The notes beneath the pieces are model-generated. The model saw only the letters and a list, made by a program, of their open reading frames with translations. It did not search any database and was not told the DNA's origin. 14,313 nucleotides of DNA from Sulfurimonas sp. (GTDB taxonomy: Bacteria; Campylobacterota; Campylobacteria; Campylobacterales; Sulfurimonadaceae), in NCBI GenBank assembly GCA_030673275.1, contig DAOVJL010000009.1, forward strand, positions 1 to 14,313, in the 5' to 3' direction. Within the stretch, counting starts at the first letter, position 1, and every line of letters begins with the position of its first letter. The position numbers and the translations under genes are program-made. Of this stretch, positions 1 through 6,263 are shown one piece after another.

Positions 1-615
1 GAAAAGCTGATGAACAGAACAAAAACCGTTAAAACAGATAATATCTGATTCAGCTGGATTTGTTCCATCACCAAGAACACAGGATTTTAATCCCATCTGA
101 TTTGCTATATTTTGACCTAAACATCTATCTGGGACAAAAAGGATTTTTTTACCCTCTTCTAAAGCTGTTGTTATAATTTTTTTCGCATTTGAGCTTGTAC
201 ATACCATGCCGCCCATCTGACCAACTTTTGCTTTTACCTCAGCATTTGAATTAATGTAAGTGATTGGTAAAATATTTTCATTCGGCACACCTGCTTCATT
301 TAGAGCCTTCACAGAAGCATCATACTGAACGCCGTCAATCATAGTTGCCATTGCACAACAAGCAAGTTTTGGCATAACTACGCGTTTGTGGGGAGAAAGG
401 ACTTTTACACTTTGTCCCATAAACCCAACACCACAAAAAACTACATAATCAGCAGTATCCGCTTTAGTTTTCATGGCAAGTTCAAGTGAGTCACCTGTAA
501 TATCACCCATCTCAAACACTTCATCTCTTTGGTAAAAATGTGCGACAACTGTCACACTTAACTTTTTTTTATATTCGTTAATTTTATCTTTTAATTGTTC
601 AGTTGTAAGCTGCAA
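1..615 (-). CDS. nadA: Quinolinate synthase NadA, N-terminal 205 residues (partial, runs off left edge)
   Basis: Condenses iminoaspartate with dihydroxyacetone phosphate to quinolinate, a [4Fe-4S] enzyme step of de novo NAD synthesis in the cytoplasm. Translating the minus strand gives an open frame from a TTG at 615 to the window edge. Family marks are AHFYQRDEVFEMGD near residues 26-39, the LACCAM segment holding the first cluster-ligand region, CTSSNA, PDRCLGQN and FCSVHQLF at the cut edge. The family is about 330 residues, so roughly the last third is missing. The TTG start is chosen because AAGGA (623-627, read on the minus strand) lies 7 nt upstream and an in-frame stop (631-633) closes the frame just above; no ATG is available. 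It diverges from plsY. Confident identification by motifs; the cluster ligand assignment is from family knowledge. Confidence 0.93.
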   Translation of the reverse strand, partial: MQLTTEQLKDKINEYKKKLSVTVVAHFYQRDEVFEMGDITGDSLELAMKTKADTADYVVFCGVGFMGQSVKVLSPHKRVVMPKLACCAMATMIDGVQYDASVKALNEAGVPNENILPITYINSNAEVKAKVGQMGGMVCTSSNAKKIITTALEEGKKILFVPDRCLGQNIANQMGLKSCVLGDGTNPAESDIICFNGFCSVHQLF

Positions 616-644
616 AAAAATGTCCTTATTTTAATAATTGCGTA

Positions 645-650
645 ATTATA
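645..650 (-). promoter_or_regulatory. Predicted -10 box of the nadA promoter
   Basis: A perfect TATAAT on the minus strand, inside an AT-rich stretch with no convincing -35 box, as is usual for vegetative promoters of Campylobacterota. The expected transcription start near 638 would leave a short leader of about 23 nt carrying the AAGGA ribosome site before the TTG start. Confidence 0.6.
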
Positions 651-734
651 TCGAAAATAAAAAGTAAGACTGTTTCTTTTGACATGTAGATATAAATTTT
701 ATAGATTTTTATTTAGTTGTAATTATATAAAAGA

Positions 735-740
735 TAGAAT
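735..740 (+). promoter_or_regulatory. Predicted -10 box of the plsY-folB promoter
   Basis: TAGAAT (one mismatch to TATAAT) sits 26 nt before the plsY ATG in the divergent nadA/plsY gap (616-766). Ribosome site AAGG at 757-760 follows. No -35 box is evident; the upstream stretch is AT-rich. Confidence 0.45.
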
Positions 741-766
741 ACTGTAACTATTTCACAAGGTAATTA

Positions 767-1381
767 ATGGATTTTTTATTTAACACAAATGTTCAGTTTT
801 TTATAGCTGCATATCTTATCGGCGGTATCCCTTTTGGTCTACTACTTGCTAAAAAATTTGCTGGTGTGGATGTTAAGGCTGGCGGATCTGGTAGTATTGG
901 TGCTACAAATGTTCTAAGAGTTGTAAAAGAAAGTGACCCTGCATTAGCTAAAAAACTTGGTGGGGCAACTTTGGCACTTGATGCTATAAAGGGTGTAGTA
1001 GTTTTAACTGCCGGTTATCTTGTAGGTGTTAGCGAAGCTACAATGTGGGCCATTGCTGTTTTAGCTGTAGTTGGTCACTGCTTTTCACCCTATTTAAACT
1101 TTGAGGGTGGTAAAGGCGTTGCAACAGGTATGGGTGTAATGATGTTTATGCTTCCGCTAGAGACTATTATTGCTCTTGTAGTTTGGGCACTAGGGGCTAA
1201 AGTTATTCGCATCTCTTCACTATCTTCACTTACAGCACTAACTGCTCTTATGATTGCAAGTTTTATTATTCATCCAGAGATGGCACATACACCTGTTATT
1301 TTAATTGGGTTTATCCTATTTTACAAACACATTCCAAATATTGTCCGTTTAGTTAAGGGTGAAGAAAAAAGAGTGGTGTAA
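767..1381 (+). CDS. plsY: Acyl-phosphate:glycerol-3-phosphate acyltransferase PlsY
   Basis: Integral inner-membrane enzyme that moves an acyl group from acyl-phosphate to glycerol-3-phosphate, making lysophosphatidate, the first committed step of phospholipid synthesis (partner PlsX not in the window). At 204 residues it has the normal family length. The three family motifs are visible: GSGSIGATN near residues 41-49 (usual form GSGNPGATN), EGGKGVATGMG near 113-123 (phosphate-binding loop), and the C-terminal KHIPNIVRLVKGEE. Several hydrophobic spans fit the usual multi-pass topology. The ATG has AAGG at 757-760, 6 nt upstream. The gene is followed after 8 nt by folB, so the two are probably cotranscribed. 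Confidence 0.95.
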   Translation: MDFLFNTNVQFFIAAYLIGGIPFGLLLAKKFAGVDVKAGGSGSIGATNVLRVVKESDPALAKKLGGATLALDAIKGVVVLTAGYLVGVSEATMWAIAVLAVVGHCFSPYLNFEGGKGVATGMGVMMFMLPLETIIALVVWALGAKVIRISSLSSLTALTALMIASFIIHPEMAHTPVILIGFILFYKHIPNIVRLVKGEEKRVV

Positions 1382-1389
1382 TAAATATT

Positions 1390-1719
1390 ATGATTATACA
1401 TGTAGAAGATTTAAAGTTTCAATGCATCATTGGGATTTTAGATTTTGAAAGAACCACACCTCAAGATGTAATTGTTAATCTAACAATCGATTATAATAAC
1501 GAAAATAGCTTCATAAATTATGCAGATATTGTTCAAATTATTAAAGAAAACATGATTAAAAGTGAGTTTTTACTCATTGAAGACGCTTTAGATAGCCTAA
1601 ATTTAAAGTTAGTTAAAGAATTTTCTTCTATAAAAAGCCTCGATTTAAAGATAACAAAACCATCGATTTTACCTGACTGCAAGGTGAGTGTAAGCAATCA
1701 CTACAAATATCAATCTTAA
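1390..1719 (+). CDS. folB: Dihydroneopterin aldolase FolB
   Basis: Cleaves 7,8-dihydroneopterin to 6-hydroxymethyl-dihydropterin and glycolaldehyde in folate synthesis; cytoplasmic. At 109 residues it is slightly short for the family (about 115-120). Visible marks: GILDFER at residues 15-21 with the pterin-contact Glu20, Tyr44 in NYADI, the IEDAL helix with Glu64, and Lys90 in KITKP, which matches the catalytic lysine of the family. The start has no strong Shine-Dalgarno, consistent with translation coupled to plsY 8 nt upstream. As I recall, a folB-like gene also lies beside the CosR regulator gene in Campylobacter, which would make this neighbourhood conserved; I could not check that here. 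Confidence 0.88.
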   Translation: MIIHVEDLKFQCIIGILDFERTTPQDVIVNLTIDYNNENSFINYADIVQIIKENMIKSEFLLIEDALDSLNLKLVKEFSSIKSLDLKITKPSILPDCKVSVSNHYKYQS

Positions 1720-1778
1720 AATTTTGTTAAATTTTTATTAAAAGAAATTGAAATTTACTTTAAAGTTAGCTAAAATTA

Positions 1779-1787
1779 TGCTATCAT
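1779..1787 (+). promoter_or_regulatory. Predicted extended -10 promoter of the hsrA-type regulator gene
   Basis: TG-n-TATCAT, an extended -10 with the TATCAT hexamer at 1782-1787, lies 32 nt before the ATG. Upstream, TTAAA-like boxes begin at 1727, 1738, 1749 (TGAAA), 1760 and 1771 (TAAAA), each 11 bp apart and in register with the hexamer. Such phased AT boxes are known to replace the -35 element in Helicobacter and Campylobacter promoters. They could also be binding sites for the regulator itself. Confidence 0.55.
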
Positions 1788-1819
1788 TCCGCCAAATATT
1801 TACATATAGGACATAAATA

Positions 1820-2494
1820 ATGCGTATTCTTATTATTGAAGATGAAGTAACATTAAATAAAATGCTTGCTGAAGGACTAAAAGAGTTCGGTTATCAAAGT
1901 GATGTAGTAGAGACTCTTAAAGATGGAGAGTACTACTTAGATATTCGTAACTATGATTTAGTATTAATGGACTGGATGCTTCCAGATGGTAATTCTGTTG
2001 ATATTATTGGTGATATTAAAACAAATACACCAAAAACTTCAGTAATAGTTTTATCTGCTAGAGATGATAATGATAGTGAAATTGAAGCTCTTAGAAGTGG
2101 TGCTGATGATTACATAAGAAAACCGTTTGATTTTGATGTTTTAGTTGCTCGTATTGAAGCTCGTCTTCGTTTTGGCGGCTCAACTATTATTGAGATTGAA
2201 GATTTAACAATCAACCCAGAAGAAGAAAAAATCACTTATAAAGAGCAAGATATAGAACTTAAAGGTAAACCTTTTGAGGTTCTAACTCACTTAGCTCGTC
2301 ACCGTGACCAAATTGTTTCTAAAGAGCAACTTCTTGACGCAATTTGGGAAGAGCCGGAACTAGTTACTCCAAATGTTATTGAGGTAGCAATTAATCAAAT
2401 TAGACAAAAAATGGATAAACCATTAGGTATTACAACTATCGAAACTGTTCGTCGTCGTGGTTACCGTTTCTGCTTTCCAAAAGAAATAAGTTAA
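1820..2494 (+). CDS. hsrA: OmpR-family response regulator, HsrA/CosR orthologue with intact receiver
   Basis: Two-domain transcription factor: receiver (residues 1-118) and winged-helix DNA-binding domain (about 122-222). The C-terminal half, including KGKPFEVLTHLARHRDQ and VETVRRRGYRF-type segments, matches what I know of Helicobacter HP1043 (HsrA) and Campylobacter CosR almost exactly. Those orthologues are essential orphan regulators of growth and oxidative stress with degenerate receivers. Here the receiver is complete: acidic pair Glu7/Asp8, phospho-acceptor Asp51 in LVLMDWMLPDG, Ser79 and Lys101 in IRKPFD. That suggests phosphorylation-dependent control, perhaps by the histidine kinase encoded next. 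The ATG has TAGGAC at 1807-1812 as ribosome site. A hairpin follows the stop, so the gene may be transcribed alone. Confidence 0.9.
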   Translation: MRILIIEDEVTLNKMLAEGLKEFGYQSDVVETLKDGEYYLDIRNYDLVLMDWMLPDGNSVDIIGDIKTNTPKTSVIVLSARDDNDSEIEALRSGADDYIRKPFDFDVLVARIEARLRFGGSTIIEIEDLTINPEEEKITYKEQDIELKGKPFEVLTHLARHRDQIVSKEQLLDAIWEEPELVTPNVIEVAINQIRQKMDKPLGITTIETVRRRGYRFCFPKEIS

Positions 2495-2509
2495 TCTACT
2501 GATTTGAAC

Positions 2510-2535
2510 GCGAAAAGGGATTATTCCCTTTTTGC
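2510..2535 (+). terminator. Hairpin after the regulator gene, probable intrinsic terminator
   Basis: An 11-bp stem (GCGAAAAGGGA / TCCCTTTTTGC, one G-T pair) around a TTAT loop, starting 15 nt after the hsrA stop. The T run lies inside the 3' arm rather than after it, so termination strength is uncertain. It separates the regulator from the kinase, which has its own promoter. Confidence 0.6.
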
Positions 2536-2649
2536 TCTACTTAGGTCACTATGACCACAAAATAAACAAATACTTTTTTAAAAAACTCAAGCTTTTAAAT
2601 AAACTCAAATTTTACCTCATATACAAAAAATCTTTTATTTTAAATTAGT

Positions 2650-2655
2650 TATAAT
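2650..2655 (+). promoter_or_regulatory. Predicted -10 box of the histidine kinase promoter
   Basis: A perfect TATAAT in an AT-rich stretch with no clear -35. It overlaps the first in-frame ATG (2654), so that ATG would lie upstream of the expected transcription start near 2662. This is the main reason to prefer the ATG at 2684 for the kinase. Confidence 0.55.
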
Positions 2656-2683
2656 GACAAAAATTTATTTTACAGGTAAAAAC

Positions 2684-3982
2684 ATGCTTTCAAAAAGAAG
2701 TATTAGACAAAGCTTTCTAATCCAACTTATCTTTGCTTCAGCCTCACTTATATTTATATTTTCATCAATACTTTATTTTTATATAGAGCGTTCAATATTT
2801 GAAGAGAAACATCAAGAACTTTTAAACTACGCGATAAATATAGCACACAATGAATCTCTATATGACACAGACATACTTTCACCAGATATTTACTTAGGAC
2901 TTAATGTTGAAATCATACATCTTAAAAAAATGCATTCAGATGGAGATTTATATGAAACAACTAAAGGAAAAAAAACATATCTTACAGTTATACACCCATT
3001 TAACATAGATGAACTAAGTTATCTCAAGATAACAAAAGAGGTAACAGCCACAAGAAAACTGCTGGAAAAAATACTTAATTCTCTTTTTATTATAAATATT
3101 GCCGGCTTTTTGCTTGTTATTATCTATGCTATTGGATTATCAAAAATGCTTGTATCTCCAGTTAAAACACTTAGTAAAAAATTATCTGATATGAATGAAC
3201 ATTTGATAGGTCCAATTAAAGTAGAGGAACTACCTGAAGAATTTGAACCTTTAGGTGCTACTATTAACCATCTTATTGCAAGAGTTCAAAACTTTGTTAA
3301 GTATCAGAAAGAACTGTTTATTGGGACTGCTCATGAGCTTAAAACACCACTGGCAGTTATAAAACTTAAAAATCAAGTTACACTAATTAAAAAAAGAACT
3401 CCCGAGGAGTACATTGAAGCTCTTAAAATTACAAATAAGACTATTGATGAAATGAATTTTATTGTTTCAAATATACTTAATATAGGTCGTCAAGAGGGAG
3501 CACAATTAGAAAAACCTGTTGAAGTAGATATTATTGCTATTCTTCGTCAAAAAGCCGATGATTTCAGACTTCTTGCTGCAAATGAAGGTAAAGAACTTCA
3601 AATGAGTTTTGAACCAAGTGGTTTTATGGCAATTCTTCAAGTTGGACTGCTCAACCAAATAGTTCAAAACTTTCTACAAAATGCGCTGAAATTTACTCCC
3701 CAAGATGCTAGAGTGATTCTAAAAAGCTCACAAAACAGCTATGGATTGCTTATTGAGGTTATTGATGAAGGGTGTGGGGTAGATGAAAGTGTTGATCTGT
3801 TTGCACCGTTTAAAAGGCAAGGAAACAAACAGGGTGTTGGTTTAGGACTATTTTTGGCTAAAAGTGCAGCCGATGCTTTGGGTGCAAAAATAAGCATTAA
3901 AAACAGAACGGATGGTGTCACAGGAACCATTGCCAGTTTAAACCTAAACTCGAAACTTTCATGTATCTTACCAAGAAGTTGA
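2684..3982 (+). CDS. Sensor histidine kinase of a two-component system
   Basis: Inner-membrane sensor kinase. From the preferred start (432 residues): TM1 about 11-33, a periplasmic sensor domain of roughly 90 residues, TM2 about 133-155, a linker of HAMP type, and a dimerisation domain with the phospho-acceptor His217 in TAHELKTPL. The ATPase domain follows, with N box QNFLQNALKF, G1 box VIDEGCGVDES, F box FAPFKRQG and G2 box GVGLGLFLAKS. All catalytic boxes are present. An ATG 10 codons upstream (2654) lies inside a perfect -10 box and lacks a ribosome site; 2684 has AGG 7 nt upstream. It lies directly downstream of the HsrA/CosR-type regulator, which has a working phospho-acceptor, so pairing is plausible but inferred. 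The signal sensed is unknown. Confidence 0.9.
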   Translation: MLSKRSIRQSFLIQLIFASASLIFIFSSILYFYIERSIFEEKHQELLNYAINIAHNESLYDTDILSPDIYLGLNVEIIHLKKMHSDGDLYETTKGKKTYLTVIHPFNIDELSYLKITKEVTATRKLLEKILNSLFIINIAGFLLVIIYAIGLSKMLVSPVKTLSKKLSDMNEHLIGPIKVEELPEEFEPLGATINHLIARVQNFVKYQKELFIGTAHELKTPLAVIKLKNQVTLIKKRTPEEYIEALKITNKTIDEMNFIVSNILNIGRQEGAQLEKPVEVDIIAILRQKADDFRLLAANEGKELQMSFEPSGFMAILQVGLLNQIVQNFLQNALKFTPQDARVILKSSQNSYGLLIEVIDEGCGVDESVDLFAPFKRQGNKQGVGLGLFLAKSAADALGAKISIKNRTDGVTGTIASLNLNSKLSCILPRS

Positions 3983-4020
3983 TAAATTAGTAAAATTTAA
4001 AAAATAATAAAGCTTTATTT

Positions 4021-4029
4021 TGTTATAAA
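4021..4029 (+). promoter_or_regulatory. Predicted extended -10 promoter of the ferredoxin-ppx/gppA pair
   Basis: TG-T-TATAAA, an extended -10 with one mismatch in the hexamer, lies 55 nt before the ferredoxin ATG. The expected start near 4036 leaves a leader of about 50 nt of nearly pure A/T, with AAGG at 4074-4077 as ribosome site. Confidence 0.5.
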
Positions 4030-4084
4030 TCGGACACATAAAAAATAGATATAAAAAATTTACTAATAAATATAAGGTAATTTA

Positions 4085-4336
4085 ATGGCTTTAATAATAA
4101 ATGATGAATGTATTGCATGTGATGCTTGTCGCGAAGAGTGTCCTACTGTAGCTATTGAAGAGGGTGACCCTGTTTATTATATAGACCCAGATAGATGTAT
4201 AGAGTGTATAACTGTTTATGATGAACCGGCATGTATCTCAGTATGTCCTGTTGATTGTATAATTCCAGATAAAGACAATGTAGAATCTATCGCCGAACTT
4301 CAATTTAAATATAAAAATCTACAAAAAGAAGAATAA
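4085..4336 (+). CDS. 2[4Fe-4S] ferredoxin, Alvin/YfhL type
   Basis: Small cytoplasmic electron carrier, 83 residues. The first cysteine motif is CIACDACREECP (Cys9, 12, 15, 19). The second is Cys38-x2-Cys41-x8-Cys50-x3-Cys54-Pro, followed by an extra Cys58 in CPVDC. The eight-residue loop between the second and third cysteines and the C-terminal extra part define the Allochromatium (Alvin) type, known for two very low-potential clusters. The electron partner cannot be read from the sequence. The ATG has AAGG 7 nt upstream. The next gene starts 3 nt after the stop, so the two share a message. A ferredoxin next to the CosR gene and a Ppx/GppA gene is, as I recall, also found in Campylobacter. 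Confidence 0.92.
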   Translation: MALIINDECIACDACREECPTVAIEEGDPVYYIDPDRCIECITVYDEPACISVCPVDCIIPDKDNVESIAELQFKYKNLQKEE

Positions 4337-4339
4337 AAC

Positions 4340-5809
4340 TTGGCAAAGCGGGTAGCAGTTATAGACATAGGTTCTAATTCAGTTAGAATGGTTGTTTATG
4401 AGAAAACATCTCGATTTGCATTCCACATGCTTCATGAAACAAAAAGCAGAGTTAGATTATCTGAAAATGCATACCAAAATGGTGGTTATCTTCAAGATAT
4501 TGCTATGCAAAGAACTTATGATGCTTTAGAAAACTTCCTAACAATAATCACTTCATTTAAAGCAAGAAAAACTTTATGTGTTGCCACTTCTGCACTTAGA
4601 GATGCACCAAATAAAAAGGATTTTATTTCTAGAGTCAAAAACTCTCTTGGTCTAAAAATAAAAATAATTGATGGTCAAAGAGAGTCCTATCTTGGAGCCG
4701 TTGCCTGTGCTAACCTTCTGCCGGAACAAGATAATGCTCTTAGCATAGATATTGGCGGTGGTTCAACTGAATTTTCACTAATAGATAAAAAAAATATAAG
4801 TAACAATATATCTCTAAATCTAGGTACAGTAAGATTAAAAGAGCTGTTTTTTGACAACAATGATATAGATGGTGCAAAAGATTACATAGACTCTGAACTT
4901 ACAAAACTGGACTCAATGAAAGCATCTGCTATTATAGGTATTGGTGGAACATATAGAGCTATTTCTACTGCACTTATGAGCGGTAGCAACAACTATCCTA
5001 TAAAAAAACTACACGCTTATGAATCTGATAATAAAGAGTTTAGTCAGTTTTTGAGTAATATTTTAAATTCAGATGAGGATAAGTTAAAAGAGTTTGGTAT
5101 AAAAAGAGATAGATTTGATGTTATAAAACCAGGTGCTTTAATACTACAGAGAGTTTTAAATAAATTCAAAGTAAAAAAACTTATCACAAGTGGTGTTGGA
5201 GTTAGAGAGGGGGTATATCTTACAGATATGCTTAGAAGTTCTAAAGATAAGTTTCCTACTAACTACAATACATCCGTACGATATATACTTGATTCACATG
5301 TAGATAATATTACCTATGCAAATCAACTAAGCAGAGTTTCAAAACAACTCTTTGATATAACATATGAAGAACTTAATATTGATAAAAAATATCGTTATGA
5401 ATTGGCTATAGCTGCAAAACTATGTATAAGTGGCTCTAATATACACTTTTATTCACAATATAAACATAGCTATCATCTAATACAAGATGCTTTAGAGTTT
5501 GGTTTTACACATAAGCAAACTACCCTTATAGCGACACTGATAAAGTATGCAAAAAGAAAAGCACCGCCATCTTCACATACAGATAAATATAGAAATTTGC
5601 TGCCAGATTCAGAAGAACTAAATACCCTTTCATATCTTTTATCTTTAAGTATTGCTCTGCTAAGTCATAGACCTAGAGATATTGATTTTACTCTTAAATT
5701 CAAAAATAGTGAACTAAAAATAGATTCAAAAAGTAATTTATACTTAGCAAAAGAGAGTATAAAAAAACTGGATTCCATAAAAAATATCTCTATAAAATTC
5801 TCCTCCTAA
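4340..5809 (+). CDS. Ppx/GppA-family phosphatase (exopolyphosphatase or pppGpp phosphohydrolase)
   Basis: ASKHA-fold enzyme that hydrolyses polyphosphate and/or (p)ppGpp; 489 residues. N-terminal marks: AVIDIGSNSVRMVVYE (residues 6-21, phosphate 1), Glu115 in GQRESYLGA (general-base position), IDIGGGSTEFSL (136-147, phosphate 2) and GIGGTYRA (200-207). The C-terminal part (about 315-489) resembles the HD-like domain of Ppx proteins. However, where family members have LHDIG this one reads LCISG (361-365), so the His-Asp pair is lost and the domain is probably not catalytic. The start is TTG at 4340, 3 nt after the ferredoxin stop, with only a weak ribosome site, suggesting coupled translation. 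Substrate preference between polyphosphate and pppGpp cannot be told from sequence. Confidence 0.88.
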   Translation: MAKRVAVIDIGSNSVRMVVYEKTSRFAFHMLHETKSRVRLSENAYQNGGYLQDIAMQRTYDALENFLTIITSFKARKTLCVATSALRDAPNKKDFISRVKNSLGLKIKIIDGQRESYLGAVACANLLPEQDNALSIDIGGGSTEFSLIDKKNISNNISLNLGTVRLKELFFDNNDIDGAKDYIDSELTKLDSMKASAIIGIGGTYRAISTALMSGSNNYPIKKLHAYESDNKEFSQFLSNILNSDEDKLKEFGIKRDRFDVIKPGALILQRVLNKFKVKKLITSGVGVREGVYLTDMLRSSKDKFPTNYNTSVRYILDSHVDNITYANQLSRVSKQLFDITYEELNIDKKYRYELAIAAKLCISGSNIHFYSQYKHSYHLIQDALEFGFTHKQTTLIATLIKYAKRKAPPSSHTDKYRNLLPDSEELNTLSYLLSLSIALLSHRPRDIDFTLKFKNSELKIDSKSNLYLAKESIKKLDSIKNISIKFSS

Positions 5810-5838
5810 TATTTTAATTTAATACAATTTTTTCCCTG

Positions 5839-5854
5839 TGGTACGATTTTTGCT
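5839..5854 (+). promoter_or_regulatory. Near-consensus sigma-54 (RpoN) promoter of the pilus/secretion operon
   Basis: TGGTACG-ATTT-TTGCT matches the sigma-54 consensus TGGCACG-N4-TTGCW with one change. The key GG (5840-5841) and GC (5852-5853) are separated by exactly 10 bases. The expected transcription start is near 5865, 24 nt before the ATG of the first operon gene. In Campylobacterota sigma-54 with FlgS/FlgR drives mid-class flagellar genes. A TG-n-TATATT box (5851-5859) overlaps the -12 element and could act as a weak housekeeping promoter. Confidence 0.65.
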
Positions 5855-5888
5855 ATATTATTAACAATAATCATAAAGGGATTTATAT

Positions 5889-6263
5889 ATGCAAAATATA
5901 TTTGTAATATTAATTATATTACCAACATTTATTTATGCTGCTTACAACCCTTTTTTCAGTGACAAAAATCCTCCAAAGCCTAAAGCACCAAAAGTTAAGG
6001 TAATAATACAAAAGCCTAAAGCTATCCCAAAAAGACAAAATGCAAAAATGACATATTTTGGATTTATAGAGAGTAAAAAAGGCAAGTTTGCCCTAGTTAA
6101 CTTTAACAATCACAATATTGTTATCCAAAAAAATGATTCACTTTATCTTGATGAACAAGTTTTTAAAGTATCTAAAATTACAAGCAACTATATTATTTTC
6201 AAAGATAAATACAAAAGAGCACAGACAGTCTACTTTAGTTCTGAAATAAAAAGAGAGCGATAG
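5889..6263 (+). CDS. Small exported PilP/GspC-like protein, first gene of the pilus operon
   Basis: 124 residues. The N-terminus is a hydrophobic signal or anchor (MQNIFVILIILPTFIYA) followed by YNPFF, similar to the NPF/DPF motif near the mature start of PilP proteins. A Pro/Lys-rich linker (about 28-51) leads to a compact beta-rich domain (54-120) of the size of the PilP/GspC homology domain. Such proteins link the inner-membrane platform to the secretin in the periplasm. It lies directly before the secretin gene and shares 1 nt with it (TAGTG), the position held by PilP in pilus loci, MshK in MSHA loci and CtsR in Campylobacter. AAGGG (5876-5880) is the ribosome site. Family assignment rests on layout and position, not on a clear sequence match. 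Confidence 0.65.
   Translation: MQNIFVILIILPTFIYAAYNPFFSDKNPPKPKAPKVKVIIQKPKAIPKRQNAKMTYFGFIESKKGKFALVNFNNHNIVIQKNDSLYLDEQVFKVSKITSNYIIFKDKYKRAQTVYFSSEIKRER

Noticed and set aside
1727..1787. Repeat array (CRISPR-like) suggested by evenly spaced boxes
   Set aside because: Units are only five bases, AT-only and promoter-proximal, so they are better explained as a phased promoter element.
3739..3930. Minus-strand ORF inside the histidine kinase ATPase domain
   Set aside because: Opposite the N to G2 boxes of a clear kinase; composition is that of a shadow frame.
4006..4019. Palindrome AATAAAGCTTTATT after the kinase gene as a terminator
   Set aside because: A perfect palindrome with no loop and only A/T around the centre would form a very weak hairpin; not supported as a terminator.
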